This document shows positions 1 through 9,268 of a DNA stretch of 64,000 bases, one piece after another. The notes beneath the pieces were generated by a model. That model saw only the letters and a program-made list of their open reading frames with translations, was not told the origin of the DNA and ran no database searches. Made by a program: the position numbers and the translations under genes. Source of the DNA: Macrothele yani (taxonomy: Eukaryota > Arthropoda > Arachnida > Araneae > Macrothelidae); contig CM077034.1 of the NCBI GenBank assembly GCA_039090855.1, positions 15,669,219 through 15,733,218 of the forward strand. The letters are read 5' to 3'. Each line of letters starts with the position of its first letter. The stretch's first letter is position 1.

Positions 1-332
1 CATGGCCCATTTCATACAAGAACCCCACTTCTCGTCAGTGATAGATGTGGATACCTGCCCACTGGAAGAGCAATGGGATCGTGTCTCTGGTTTAACGTCT
101 GCAAAGGACAAAACAAAACAAACTTTGCGGAATGAAGTGAGCTTGTATGGCTTCCTTGTATCATAATAATTTTCAGCTGCAAACGGAACGAAATTTTGAC
201 TCATCCTGATGTTTCGGGGCAAGGGAGGGGGAGGAGGAGGGGGCAGAATAGGACCCTGGTTAATTTTTGAAAAACTTCTTTGGAAATTGTAAGGATGCGT
301 CCAACCTTGATAGTGATATTTTGTTTTTCTAG
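1..332 (+). other. intron end upstream of first visible receptor exon
   Basis: No coding or repeat signal recognised. The segment ends in a T-rich tract and an AG acceptor at 331-332, so it is most simply the 3' end of an intron of the receptor gene. The preceding exon, which must end in a single G of a split glycine codon, lies outside the window. Confidence 0.5.
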
Positions 333-399
333 GACTTCCTGCCATAATTTGCGGCATCACTGCAATTGTAGCGCCAGAACAGTACACAGGACCAAACAA
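333..399 (+). CDS. adhesion-type GPCR, exon encoding end of TM4 and start of ECL2 (partial gene)
   Basis: The exon is 67 bp, between an acceptor after a T-rich tract (AG at 331-332) and a GTAAGT donor at 400. Read with a G carried over from the previous exon it gives GLPAIICGITAIVAPEQY and then TGPN. That matches the TM4-to-extracellular-loop-2 signature of adhesion (B2) receptors, where a Gly-Leu-Pro-Ala motif is followed by a hydrophobic stretch and an aromatic-glycine loop. It ends with two bases (AA) of an Asn codon that the exon at 14219 completes. The receptor would be an integral plasma-membrane protein. Upstream exons (N-terminus, GAIN domain, TM1-3) are outside the window. The family call rests on motif recognition only. 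Confidence 0.75.
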
Positions 400-469
400 G
401 TAAGTGTGTGTCATTTCATAATGTTGTATAACTCTTTTTATACTATATTTTAAGTACGTGTAATAACCT

Positions 470-1651
470 GATATGAAGAGCAATTGAATTAGAGACAGTT
501 GGCGTTATGCAAATGTGGCGGTGTGGGCGGCCCTGTAAACGGAAACGACATGACGTATGCAGCGATCCGACAATATAAGGAGTGACGCGACGGGAAGCAG
601 TAAGAGTCGGACGCAGTATGGGTAAGACGAAGGATCTAAGCACATTTGATCGTGGGCAAATTGTCGGCGCCCGACGAATGGATAACTCCATCTCGGAAGT
701 CGTGCAGGCACTGGGATTTTCACGAGCCACTGTGTCACGGGTGCATCGTGAGTACATCGAATCCGGTAAAACCATCCCTGCAAGGGCCAACTGTCAGCGT
801 GTGGATGAGCGGGGTCATAGTCGGCTAGCTCGCACTGTAACAGCGGATAGACGGGCCGCAGTGCAAGAAACCACTCGGCAATTTAACGCTGGTGCACAAA
901 AACGTTTAAGCAGCCACACCATCCAGAACCATCTCCTCACTATGGGGTACAGACGCTATCGTCCCACGAGGGTACCGCTGCTGACCGCACATCACAGGGT
1001 GCAAAGTTTAGCATGGGCGCGGGAACATCGCCACTGGACCCTAGACATGTGAGAAAATGTTGCCTGGGCTGATGAGTCGATATTCACGTTGGTACATGCG
1101 GATGGCAGGATACGAGTACGGCGCAAACCACATGAAGCGATGGATCCTTCTTGCCAGCAGGGTACTCTTCAAGTTGGTGGGGGTGACATTCTCGTCTGAG
1201 GACTGTTTACGTGGACTGAAATGGGGACCCCTGGTACGTGTGACATCGTCCCTCACAGGTCAACGTTACCGGATATTCTGGACGGCCATTTGCTCCCGTT
1301 TGTGCGTCTTCAACATCCCACTGGGGACCTCATCCTGCAACAAGACAATGCAGCTCCCGAATTGTATCCGAATGGTTGGATGAACACACCACCGACGTGA
1401 CCTCGCTTCCTTGGCCAGCTAGGTCACCTGACCTGAGCACATCTGGGATGCCATCGAGAGAGATGACCCCTCTCTATGAAATCTTTGTGAACTGTGGGAG
1501 CTTGTTCAGGGGTCGTGGATCCGTATGGCTTCCCAACACTTCCAGTGTCTTGTCGAGTCCATGCCGAGACGAATCGCCGCCGTTATCAGGCCGAAAGGTG
1601 GTGCTACACGTTACTAGACAGGTATCTCTAATTCAATTGCTCCTCAGTGTA
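470..1651 (+). mobile_element. Tc1-like element, family A, copy A1
   Basis: A 1.18-kb element. The 5' end carries GAAGAGCAATTGAATTAGAG (475-494); the 3' end (1628-1649) carries CTAATTCAATTGCTCCTCAG followed by TG and a TA. These are the same terminal inverted repeats that bound A2 and A3. The 5' outermost bases (expected CACTG) are mutated. Family A occurs three times in the window. Confidence 0.85.
618..1645 (+). pseudogene. Tc1-like transposase, family A, broken
   Basis: The frame starts at MGKTKDLSTFDRGQIVG and gives a paired-like helix-turn-helix (SISEVVQALGFSRATVSRV). It stops at TGA after HWTLDM (1050-1052). Remaining pieces lie in other frames: DES (mutated from the usual TDESRF context), QQDNAAPEL for the second catalytic Asp near 1340-1360, and a C-terminus ending near 1620. 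At least one stop and several frameshifts make it non-functional. The usual transposase length is about 340 residues. Confidence 0.85.
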
Positions 1652-1847
1652 TAAAAACTGGCACCACTTAAGAATACGTCATGGAAATAGCCTGAAGACA
1701 GTTAATAAATTGGAATTTAATCTTGAAAGAAATACGGGATTACATCATATAACACAAATTTTGAAGATGACAATCCGATTTTGGTGTAAATGTGACAAGG
1801 ATGGTAAGTCAGGTTATATCCGAAAACTTTAAAATTTTCATCGTCCT

Positions 1848-1921
1848 GGAGCGGAACTCGAATCCGCGTCTCCCAGATAGCGCTCGGGTATGCTAACCAC
1901 TACACCACCCAGAAAGACCAA
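1848..1921 (-). repeat. tRNA-derived segment (left arm)
   Basis: On the minus strand it reads like a tRNA: an A-box-like GTGGTGTAGTGGTTAGCAT, an anticodon-like stem CCCGA/CTGGG, a B box GATTCGAGTTC and an acceptor-like pairing TTCTGG/CCAGGA. There is no long variable arm to match its GCT-like anticodon and mismatches are present. I read it as a SINE head rather than a working tRNA gene. Confidence 0.55.
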
Positions 1922-2130
1922 GTCTCAAGTTTCCGATTAATTTGAATATAACCATCACAAAATTTGTATTATATGGTGTAATCCCATATTTCTTTCATGA
2001 TTTATTTGCTCCCCGGGCAATCACGGGATAGGATTCTTAAACTCCAGATTCGCTAAACATGAATGCCGGTTGCTTCGACTAGCGAATCCTGTGATGGTTA
2101 TATTCAAATTGATCGGAAACCTGAAACTTG

Positions 2131-2210
2131 GTCGTTGTGCGTGGTGTAGTGGTTAGCATACCCAGGCGCTATCTGGGAGACGCGGGTTCGAGTCCCGCTC
2201 CAGGACGACG
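2131..2210 (+). repeat. tRNA-derived segment (right arm)
   Basis: It has a GGTGTAGTGGTTAGCAT A-box region, a CCCAG/CTGGG stem and a perfect B box GGTTCGAGTCC. The acceptor stem is poorly paired. It is a reverse-complement partner of 1848-1921 and probably a SINE head with intact internal pol III boxes. Confidence 0.55.
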
Positions 2211-2437
2211 AAATTTTCAAGGTTTCGGATATTATCTGACTTACCATCCTTGTCACATTTACGCCGAAAATCGGTGTGTCATCTTCAAAATTCGGAACTT
2301 AATCTGTTTATAATAAAATATTATAGACAATGTATCATAGTGCTTCCTATCTAACAATAGCACAAAAATGTAGGCAGTTATAATGAGATCCTTGCAGCTA
2401 TAAATTTTCTTTGAAGATTAAATAACGTGGACCTATA

Positions 2438-3847
2438 CACTGACGGAAAAAAAAATCCCAACACCACGAAAAAATAGTTGTAGAGGAATGAAATGGCGGC
2501 AATACATTTGTATAGGTAACATATTTAATCAATTAAGGTTTCAAGATCACAGCTTAATGTAAGCGCGAGAAGAGCCATTTTAAATGTGAAATGCTGGTAC
2601 ATTAATAACCGGTGTAACCGCCAGAATGTTGAATGCAAGCACGCAAACGTTCATGCATTGTGTCGTACAGGTGCTGGATGTCAGTTTGTGGGATGGAGTT
2701 CCATGCCTGTTGCACTTGGTCGGTCAATACAGGGACGGTTAACGCTGGTTGAGGGTGACGCTGGAGTTGTCGCCCAATGATGTCCCATACGTGCTCGATT
2801 GGTGAAATGTCTGCTGATCTAGCAGGCCACGGCAACATGTCGACACTCTGTAGAGCATGTTGGGTTACAACAGCGGTATGCGGGCGAGCGTTGTCCTGTT
2901 GGAAAACACCCCTGGAATGCTGTTCATGAATGGCAGCACAACAGGTTGAATCACCAGACCGACGTACAACTGCGCCGTCAGGGTGCGTGGGATAACCACG
3001 AGAGTGCTCCTGCTGTCATAGGAAATTGCTCCCCAGACCATAACTCTAGGTGTAGGTCCAGTGTGTCTCGGCCGCAGACAGGTTGGTTGCAGGCGCTCAC
3101 CTGGCCTCCTTCTAACCAACACACGGCCATCACTGGCACCCGGGCAGAACCGGCTTTCATCAGAAAACACAACAGATCTCCACTCCGTCCTCCAATGAGC
3201 TCTAGCTTGACACCACTGACGTCGCAAACGGCAGTGGTTTAAAGTAAGTGGAATCAACGCTACAGGGCGTCTGACTCTGAGCTGTCCTTCAAGTAACCGA
3301 TTTGTAACAGTTCGTTGTGTCACTGTGGTGGCAACTGCAGCTCGAATTGTTGCCGCAGACGCAGTACGATGCGCCACGGCCATACGCCGTACACGGCGGT
3401 CTTCCCTCTCAGTAGCGTCACGTGGCCTGCCGGAACCCGGTCTTTTTGAGGCAGTACCTTCCCTTGACCACCGCTGCCAACAATCATGCACAGTGGCTAC
3501 ATTCCTGCCAAGTCGTTCTGCAATATTGCGGAAAGAAAATCCACCTTCTCGTAGCCCTATTACACGACCTCGTTCAAACTCCGTGAGCTGTTGATAATGG
3601 CTTCTTCGTCTTCTTAAAGGCATTCTTGACTAACATCAACACACTACGTCGAATCTCAACGATAACTAACGCTCACGAACGTTACAGCGCGTATTTACAG
3701 CAAACCTGCTTTGCATGTTCCGAGGGGCGCTACTAGCGCCACACGTATGCGCCGATCGCGAAATTTGCATAGACGTCTCACCGCCTACCAACTGTTGTTT
3801 ATCTAACACAACCCCTTCTTGGTGTTGGGATTTTTTTCCCGTTAGTG
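2438..3847 (-). mobile_element. Tc1-like element, family B
   Basis: It is bounded by TA on both sides (2436-2437, 3848-3849). The TIRs are CACTGACGGAAA followed by an A-run and TCCCAACACC at the left, and the complementary GGTGTTGGGATTTTTTTCCC then GTTAGTG at the right. It is 1.41 kb long. Its transposase is related to family D. Confidence 0.85.
2602..3623 (-). pseudogene. Tc1-like transposase, family B, one frameshift
   Basis: The N-terminal frame (3623 down to 2865) starts MPLRRRRSHYQQLTEFERG and includes the helix-turn-helix and the first catalytic Asp (VVFSDESRF). A single-base change near 2903-2912 shifts the frame just before QQDNARPHTA. The C-terminal part is open again (2838 down to 2602), including WPARSADISPIEHVWD and a normal end (HSGGYTGY). 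Apart from this shift the protein looks complete, so it is a young pseudogene. By my count the second Asp and the Glu are separated by 32 residues rather than the usual 34. Confidence 0.85.
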
Positions 3848-4614
3848 TATGTCTGATAGTACGTAGGCTATTGCGATTTCAACCTTCGGTGGGCTGTGAA
3901 GAAAACAAGTTAAGAGAATAAATTATTTTATTGTATACCAAACATACTTACAGGTCTATGCTACTTCTCAACATAGCTCACCCCTCAATTGGGACACTTA
4001 GTATATTGGGGTACGAGCTTTTGTATCTCTGCGTCAAACAAGGTTGCGGTCTGGGAGCTCAGCCTGATTGGACGCCATTCTTGAATCCTTCATTGTCATT
4101 AAAGCGCAGTGAACCCACTAGGTTTTCATGTGGGTGAAGAGGTGATAATCGCTCGGTTCCAGGTCTGTGCTATACGGAGGGTGGTCGAACACGCCCCAAA
4201 TAAACTACGCCCGGGGCGCTCGTGCGCGTGAAGCTGTGTGTGACCGCACGTTGTCGTGGAAGAGCACAATACCTGAAATCAGCTTTCCTCCCTTTTTATT
4301 CTGAATTGCCTGGCGCAATTTTTTTAGTGTTTTACAATATCTCTCCTGGTTCCATGAAGACAATCAGAAGCACTCCTTTTCGATCCCAGAAAACGGTTGC
4401 CATCAGTTGTTGTTTTTTTGTTTTTTTCTGTGAAAATGCTTGTTTGCACTTTCTGGGCTTGTTAAGTGAATGTGTGTGCATTTGCTGCTGTGTTTGCTCT
4501 TTTTCACGCTTTCCAATCGTAGGTTGAAGAAGCGTATGTGCTCCAACTTTGTCCGTCCGCCTTTCCGCACGATAACTCTCGTAAAAATGGTTCGATTTCG
4601 ATGAAATTTTAATA

Positions 4615-6155
4615 CACTGCTGGACAATTGCTAAAGACTGATCATAAACGTCTATATAGCGCATTAAAAAGTAAGTGTGGTTGGATGCCAAGTGAAATAA
4701 AATAATGTCAGAATGCCAGGACATTACAAGAAAGACAATTTATTGTGCTCTGAAATCCAGAAGGCTTTGGAACGTGTTCAAGGGACAAACAGGCCATTTT
4801 GTGCAGAATACGTAAACGTGAAAAAAATGCAATTACCGTCAGCAAGCGTTCCGGCGTAAGATGTCAATACGGGATATGGCCACCATGGAGGGCGATGCAA
4901 GATTCCACACGTCGTGTCATGCTTTGCACAACATTATCAAGCAGCTGTTGGGGTAATTTATCCCATTCCTCTGTCAGTGCACGGATGAGGGTGTCCTTGT
5001 TTATTGGAGGGCATTGGCGACCAGCAAGACTCCTCCCCAAAGCATCCCACACATTTTCAATGGAATTCAGATCTGGAGAACGGGCTGGCCGTACGAGGCG
5101 TTGAATATCCTCGCTCTCAAGACACTCCTGGACAGCGACTGTTCGATGACATGTTGCGTTGTCATCCATGAAAATGAATCTATCACCGACAGCACCACGG
5201 AACATGCGAACATGAGGTAGCAGAACATCATTAATGTATCGTTGGCCAGTCATAGTCCCAGTTAGAAGCACATAGAGGGACGTACGGCCATTGATCATGA
5301 TGCCAGCCCATACCATGACACCACATGTCGGATATCGGTCCCTTTCCTGTATGTTTGCTGGACAATATGCAGTACCACTATCACGCCAGATCAGTTGTCG
5401 TCGACAATCAGACGATAGACTGTATCTACTCTCATCTGAGAAGAGGACAGCAGACCAGTCGTTATCAGTCCATTTGCGATGTTGATGGCACCATTGCAAA
5501 CGGGCGGTACGGTGACGTCTGGACAATGGGATGCACACAACAGGACGGCGGGCGTATAGTCCTCCTTCATGCAAACGTCTGGCGACAGTTTTTCGGGAGA
5601 TCCGCTTGCCAGTAGCAGCCATAAACTGATTTGCTACCTCACTAGCTGTGCTGCGCCGGTGTCTTTTTGTTGATAGCACTATGTACCGAACTTCTGCAGG
5701 TGTCTTACTGCAAACACGACCTCCCCCGTGACGTTTGCTACACTCTCCATTTGTTTGAAATGATTTCCAAAGCCTTGAAACAACACTGTGGCTGACGTCG
5801 AACTCCCTGGCAACATCTGTTATTTTTCGCCCTTCTTCAATCTTGCCAATAATACGGCCACGCGTAAAATCATCTAGGTGATGTCGGGAAGACATACTGA
5901 AAATTGCAAGTTCGTCAATTGATTCTTTCCCTTTCAACTTTGCGTTTGAACAACAATGGTCATTACGCGTCAAATCCTTTATATCTCTTATCAGGGCTAT
6001 GACGTCACGAACAAGTTCGGCAATCCAAAATTTGCATACGCACAACACGTCTTACTGTATCCCGCACTTATGCTAATTTCCACATTTTCCTGCCTTCCAT
6101 TTTATGGTTGCTATCGTTGCTATTGCCATCCGCCCTTAGCAATTGTCCGGCAGTG
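4615..6155 (-). mobile_element. Tc1-like element, family C, copy C1 (full length)
   Basis: A 1541-bp element with TA on both sides (4613-4614, 6156-6157). The TIRs are CACTGCTGGACAATTGCTAA at the left and TTAGCAATTGTCCGGCAGTG at the right. It is inserted within R1. A near-identical copy in opposite orientation lies at 60604-62134. Confidence 0.93.
4864..5895 (-). CDS. Tc1-like transposase, family C (open reading frame complete)
   Basis: It would cut and rejoin the element at TA sites in the nucleus. I chose the Met that begins MSSRHHLDDFTRGRIIGK because it gives 343 residues, the usual Tc1 size; the frame is open 51 codons further upstream (to 6048). A paired-like helix-turn-helix (EFDVSHSVVSRLWKSFQ) is followed by the DD34E catalytic domain: FSDESRY, MDDNATCH and then a third motif reading LNSIENVW. 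The third motif has Ser where C2 and the family have Pro, and RPARS replaces WPARS, so activity may be reduced. It differs from C2 at roughly a dozen residues. Confidence 0.9.
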   Translation of the reverse strand: MSSRHHLDDFTRGRIIGKIEEGRKITDVAREFDVSHSVVSRLWKSFQTNGECSKRHGGGRVCSKTPAEVRYIVLSTKRHRRSTASEVANQFMAATGKRISRKTVARRLHEGGLYARRPVVCIPLSRRHRTARLQWCHQHRKWTDNDWSAVLFSDESRYSLSSDCRRQLIWRDSGTAYCPANIQERDRYPTCGVMVWAGIMINGRTSLYVLLTGTMTGQRYINDVLLPHVRMFRGAVGDRFIFMDDNATCHRTVAVQECLESEDIQRLVRPARSPDLNSIENVWDALGRSLAGRQCPPINKDTLIRALTEEWDKLPQQLLDNVVQSMTRRVESCIALHGGHIPY

Positions 6156-6700
6156 TATGGGGCGGAAGACCACGTGGGGTCGAAGATCAGCACATAGGAG
6201 CGGGATCCATTCCATTGCGCTTATGCGTCATAACGTGAGTAAAAATGGTTCGATTTCGATGAAATTTTAGTGTGTGGTAGGGGAACCCAGGGGACGAACC
6301 CTGTTGAAAATGGGCGAAATGAGGTCAAAGGTCAGGACATAGATTTATTCTACAGCCTTTATCCTCATAACTTGATTAATGGTTTCTGGTATGTTGGAAA
6401 GCGTATCATAATCAATGCATTGCATGATTTTACTAACTCGTTTCCTGTCTGCTCTGACATTCAGGAATTGACACCACGTTTCATCACCCGTCACGATAGG
6501 GTCAAGAACTGCCTTCTCAACTTTTCTGAAACTCTGAAAGAATATCAAACTGCATTTTGTTTACATCGGTAAGCATTTTAGCCCCCATCTGGCCCAGATC
6601 TTATGGTAGCCGAGTCTACCTGTAATGATCTCAAACGGAACAGATCGAGAAATTTGGGGGATATCACACGACAGCTCCGATATTGTGAAGCGACGTATTC

Positions 6701-7130
6701 CGCGCACTTTTTGTTTAACACTTAGAACAAGTTAATCGGTCACCACAGATCGTCGACCTTGACCCCTTCATCATGCACGTCTGCCTGCCAATCTCTACAT
6801 TTTCTACTTCACTCACACACACATCGCTCACGCATAAAGTTCGGACAGTACACTGTACTCGGTTACACATGAATTTCTACGGCACGCTTCCTTTCGACGT
6901 CAGAAAAACGGATGACAGCACAAATTCCATAGCTGGAGGCAGCATAGATTGCACCGCCCGTGCTTACTCGTCCCTACGACTCTGAAAACTAACGCCAGAT
7001 GGCCGATCTCGTGGCGTGTGGAGAGGGGAAAGTATCACGTGATGCTATGGCGCATGCGCGAGCGGCTACTGTGCTCACATCGCGCGGTACGTTGCAGCGG
7101 TGGTTGAAATCGGAATAGCCCTCGTGCAAG
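6701..7130. other. no recognised feature
   Basis: No convincing gene or repeat. It may include diverged flanks of the mariner N relic. Confidence 0.4.
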
Positions 7131-7134
7131 CAAG

Positions 7135-7697
7135 TTAATAAAAGACTATCTAACACCCATAAAGGAAGGATATATAGAGAAGACACTGGCTGCATTAAGC
7201 TGAAACTCATGACGTCATGAAGGCCACTGCAGCGCACCAGTGATCTAAAACAGAACTACAGTTGATTGGCAGCTGGTTTCCCAGGGAACACCCATGAAGG
7301 ATGGATATATAGAGAAGACACTGGCTGCATTAAGCTGAAACTCATGACGTCATGAAGTCGACTGCAGCGCACCAGTGATCTAAAACAGAACTACAGTTGA
7401 TTGGCAGCTGGTTTCCCAGGGAACACCCATGAAGGATGGATATATAGAGAAGACACTGGCTGCATTAAGCTGAAACTCATGACGTCATGAAGTCGACTGC
7501 AGCGCACTAGTGACCTAAAACAGAATTACAGTTGATTGACAGCTGGTTTCCCAGGGAACACCCATAAAGGAAGGATATATAGAGAAGACACTGGCTGCAT
7601 TAAGCTGAAACTCATGACGTCATGAATTCGACTGCAGCGCACCAGTGACCTAAAACAGAACTACAGTTGATTGACAGCTGGTTTCCCAGGGAACACC
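7135..7697. repeat. 135-bp tandem repeat, four units
   Basis: Units start near 7152, 7287, 7422 and 7557 (AACACCCAT followed by RAAGGATATATAGAGAAG). Each contains a perfect cAMP-response-type palindrome ATGACGTCAT and a TATATA stretch. The units differ by only a few bases. Confidence 0.85.
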
Positions 7698-8765
7698 CAC
7701 GAAGCACGTGATTTTTGTCCGTTAATGTCAGGTTTTTTTACTTTGACTGTTGACTGTGGCTTGCTATCCGACAGTGTTGAAGATTCTTTTTGGTTTTCAT
7801 TTCCTCTAGCGTTCTAATAAGCGGTATTATTTTGCTTATTACTTACTGATCGTATACTTTTCTTTACAGAATTCATAACTTTTGGGTTTTTACGTGTCTG
7901 TTGTTCGTTTGATTGTTTCTTCCATACCCACTCTGCTTCGCTTTGAATTCTAATTTGTATTCAATTGTCATCTGCTTCGACGTCTACGTTATTGGCTTCG
8001 TTAGTTTTTTGGCTTATCTTTTTTCTATAATTGGCCAGCATTTGTGAAAATTGTTTTCCATCTTCGTAATTTGTTTGTTATTTCTGAAGTAAAGGCATGT
8101 CTTCCAAGATGGTGCGGTGGCGCTGCTGTCGCTTACGCTCGGTTGCCATAGCAACTATTGCCGACGTCACGGGGTCACGTCACATTTTGCTTCTGTTTTA
8201 GATCCGCGGGGTCGTCACTTTCTATGGGAGGAATTTCCATGGCCTTCTATGTCTGTTTCCACTTTATAGATCCTTCCTTTATGCTAAACAACTTTTATAA
8301 TTTTATTGCCGTTTTCAATGTTCTTTGTAAAGCTTAAGCTGGAAAAGGCGTACCCACCGATTTCCTACCCAAATGCGTTCTGACGACGTCAGTTTATGCT
8401 GTTCTTGTGTACACTATAACATCCAAGACATCACGTGAGCACAACCAACTATTTTCATCCACAGGGCAGCCTGGAAGATTTCTTGTGCATAGCACCATTC
8501 ATGGAAAACCATTCATATGGTTGTACGGGAAAAGTCCAGAAGGGCAGCCATTTGAGAGACGCTCGAACTGGCACGCCTGGAGCCAACTCTATTGCCACTT
8601 TCAAAGTCACTCAGATTATTCGTTTTGCCCATTCTGACCCTCAATCTAACGGCTTCCATCATTAGGGTAACAGTTTCGATGAAGGCTCTTTCTCATAATA
8701 CAGAAAAAATTAGCTCGTACGTAAAGCAAGTTCCGTGCAGGAATGGTTTGATGAGATAGGTGTGG
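7698..8765. other. T-rich unique-looking sequence, no gene recognised
   Basis: It is AT-rich with no repeat I recognise. Short open frames at 8407-8665 on the + strand (with PGRFLVHSTIHGKPF) have no family I can name and may be the degraded middle of the Tc1 relic that follows. Confidence 0.35.
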
Positions 8766-9268
8766 AAATACTTGACTGGCATGCACAGAACCCGAACTCA
8801 ACCCCATGGAACACTTTTGGGATGAAGTGGAAAGGCGACTGTGAGCCTGACTGTGGCAGAATAGGAGGCAATTCCTGCAGCAACGAACCATAATTTAGAG
8901 GGAAGCCTTTTCAACAGAGTAAGAATTTGACACACCGGCTCACGGCCCCGATCTCAACCCCATGGAACAGCTATGAGATGGTCTGGAACACCCGACTGCG
9001 AAAGAGGGCCGAACCTCCTGACAACGTTGAACGACTGATTAATGCTCTTGTGGCAGAGTGGGAGGCCATTCCCGCAGCAAAGGACAAAAATCTAGTAGGA
9101 AGCCTTTCCAAACTTGACACCCGTGCACATGGCCCCGATCTCAACCCCATGGAACAGCTATGGGTTGGATTGGAACGCCGACTGCGAAAGAGGCCGAAAC
9201 TCCCGACATCGTTGAACGACTGACTAATGCTCTTGTGGCAGAATGGGAGGCAATTTATGCAGAAACGA
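8766..9268 (+). pseudogene. Tc1 transposase C-terminal relic, triplicated
   Basis: Three tandem degenerate copies (starting about 8771, 8926 and 9112) of a coding segment reading like DLNPMEQLWVGLERRLRK, the third catalytic motif (Glu after Pro-Met) and following helix of Tc1 transposases. Spacing is about 155 and 186 bp. The last copy runs directly into the 26-bp minisatellite. Confidence 0.75.

Larger units (their letters stand above)
1722..2300. repeat. inverted pair of a tRNA-like repeat (hairpin-capable)
   Basis: Two copies of a roughly 205-bp sequence lie head to head: the left arm about 1760-1963 and the right arm about 2093-2298 are reverse complements (for example TTTGAAGATGAC against GTCATCTTCAAA), separated by about 130 bp. 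Each arm contains a tRNA-like segment. A shorter inverted repeat (about 1722-1766 against 1958-2000) also brackets the left copy. A transcript could form a long duplex. Confidence 0.75.
4505..6436 (+). mobile_element. R1: short copy of the R repeat element, itself split by C1
   Basis: It begins CACGCTTTCCAATCG and ends in the shared 3' terminus (CAATGCATTG palindrome, ten bases, then CTAA at 6433-6436). Without C1 it is about 390 bp. ACGCTTTCCAA near the start is the inverted complement of TTGGAAAGCGT near the end. It contains fragments of the 146-bp monomer that is amplified in R4. Confidence 0.65.
3900..6700 (-). pseudogene. mariner (DD34D-type) relic N, split by R1 and C1
   Basis: Minus-strand pieces of one mariner transposase lie on both sides of R1. 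The right part (about 6437-6700) holds the VTGDETW motif with the first Asp. The left part (about 3900-4504) holds MATVFWDRKGVLL, then HDNVRSHTA (second Asp) and HPPYSTDLEPSDYHLF (third Asp). Removing R1 (4505-6436) joins VRADRKRE to KEQTQQQMHTHS in frame, so R1 interrupted an existing mariner. It carries several stops and frameshifts. I did not find its TIRs. Confidence 0.75.

Noticed and set aside
1..332. An additional upstream receptor exon
   Set aside because: No frame gives a plausible TM3-TM4 segment ending in G before a GT donor.
2131..2210. Functional tRNA gene
   Set aside because: Acceptor stem poorly paired, unusual anticodon loop lacking T33, and part of a dispersed inverted repeat.
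4505..6436. Classical Helitron
   Set aside because: The 3' CTAA fits, but the left end lacks a consistent TC start and insertion is not between A and T; a Helentron/HINE-type reading is only proposed.
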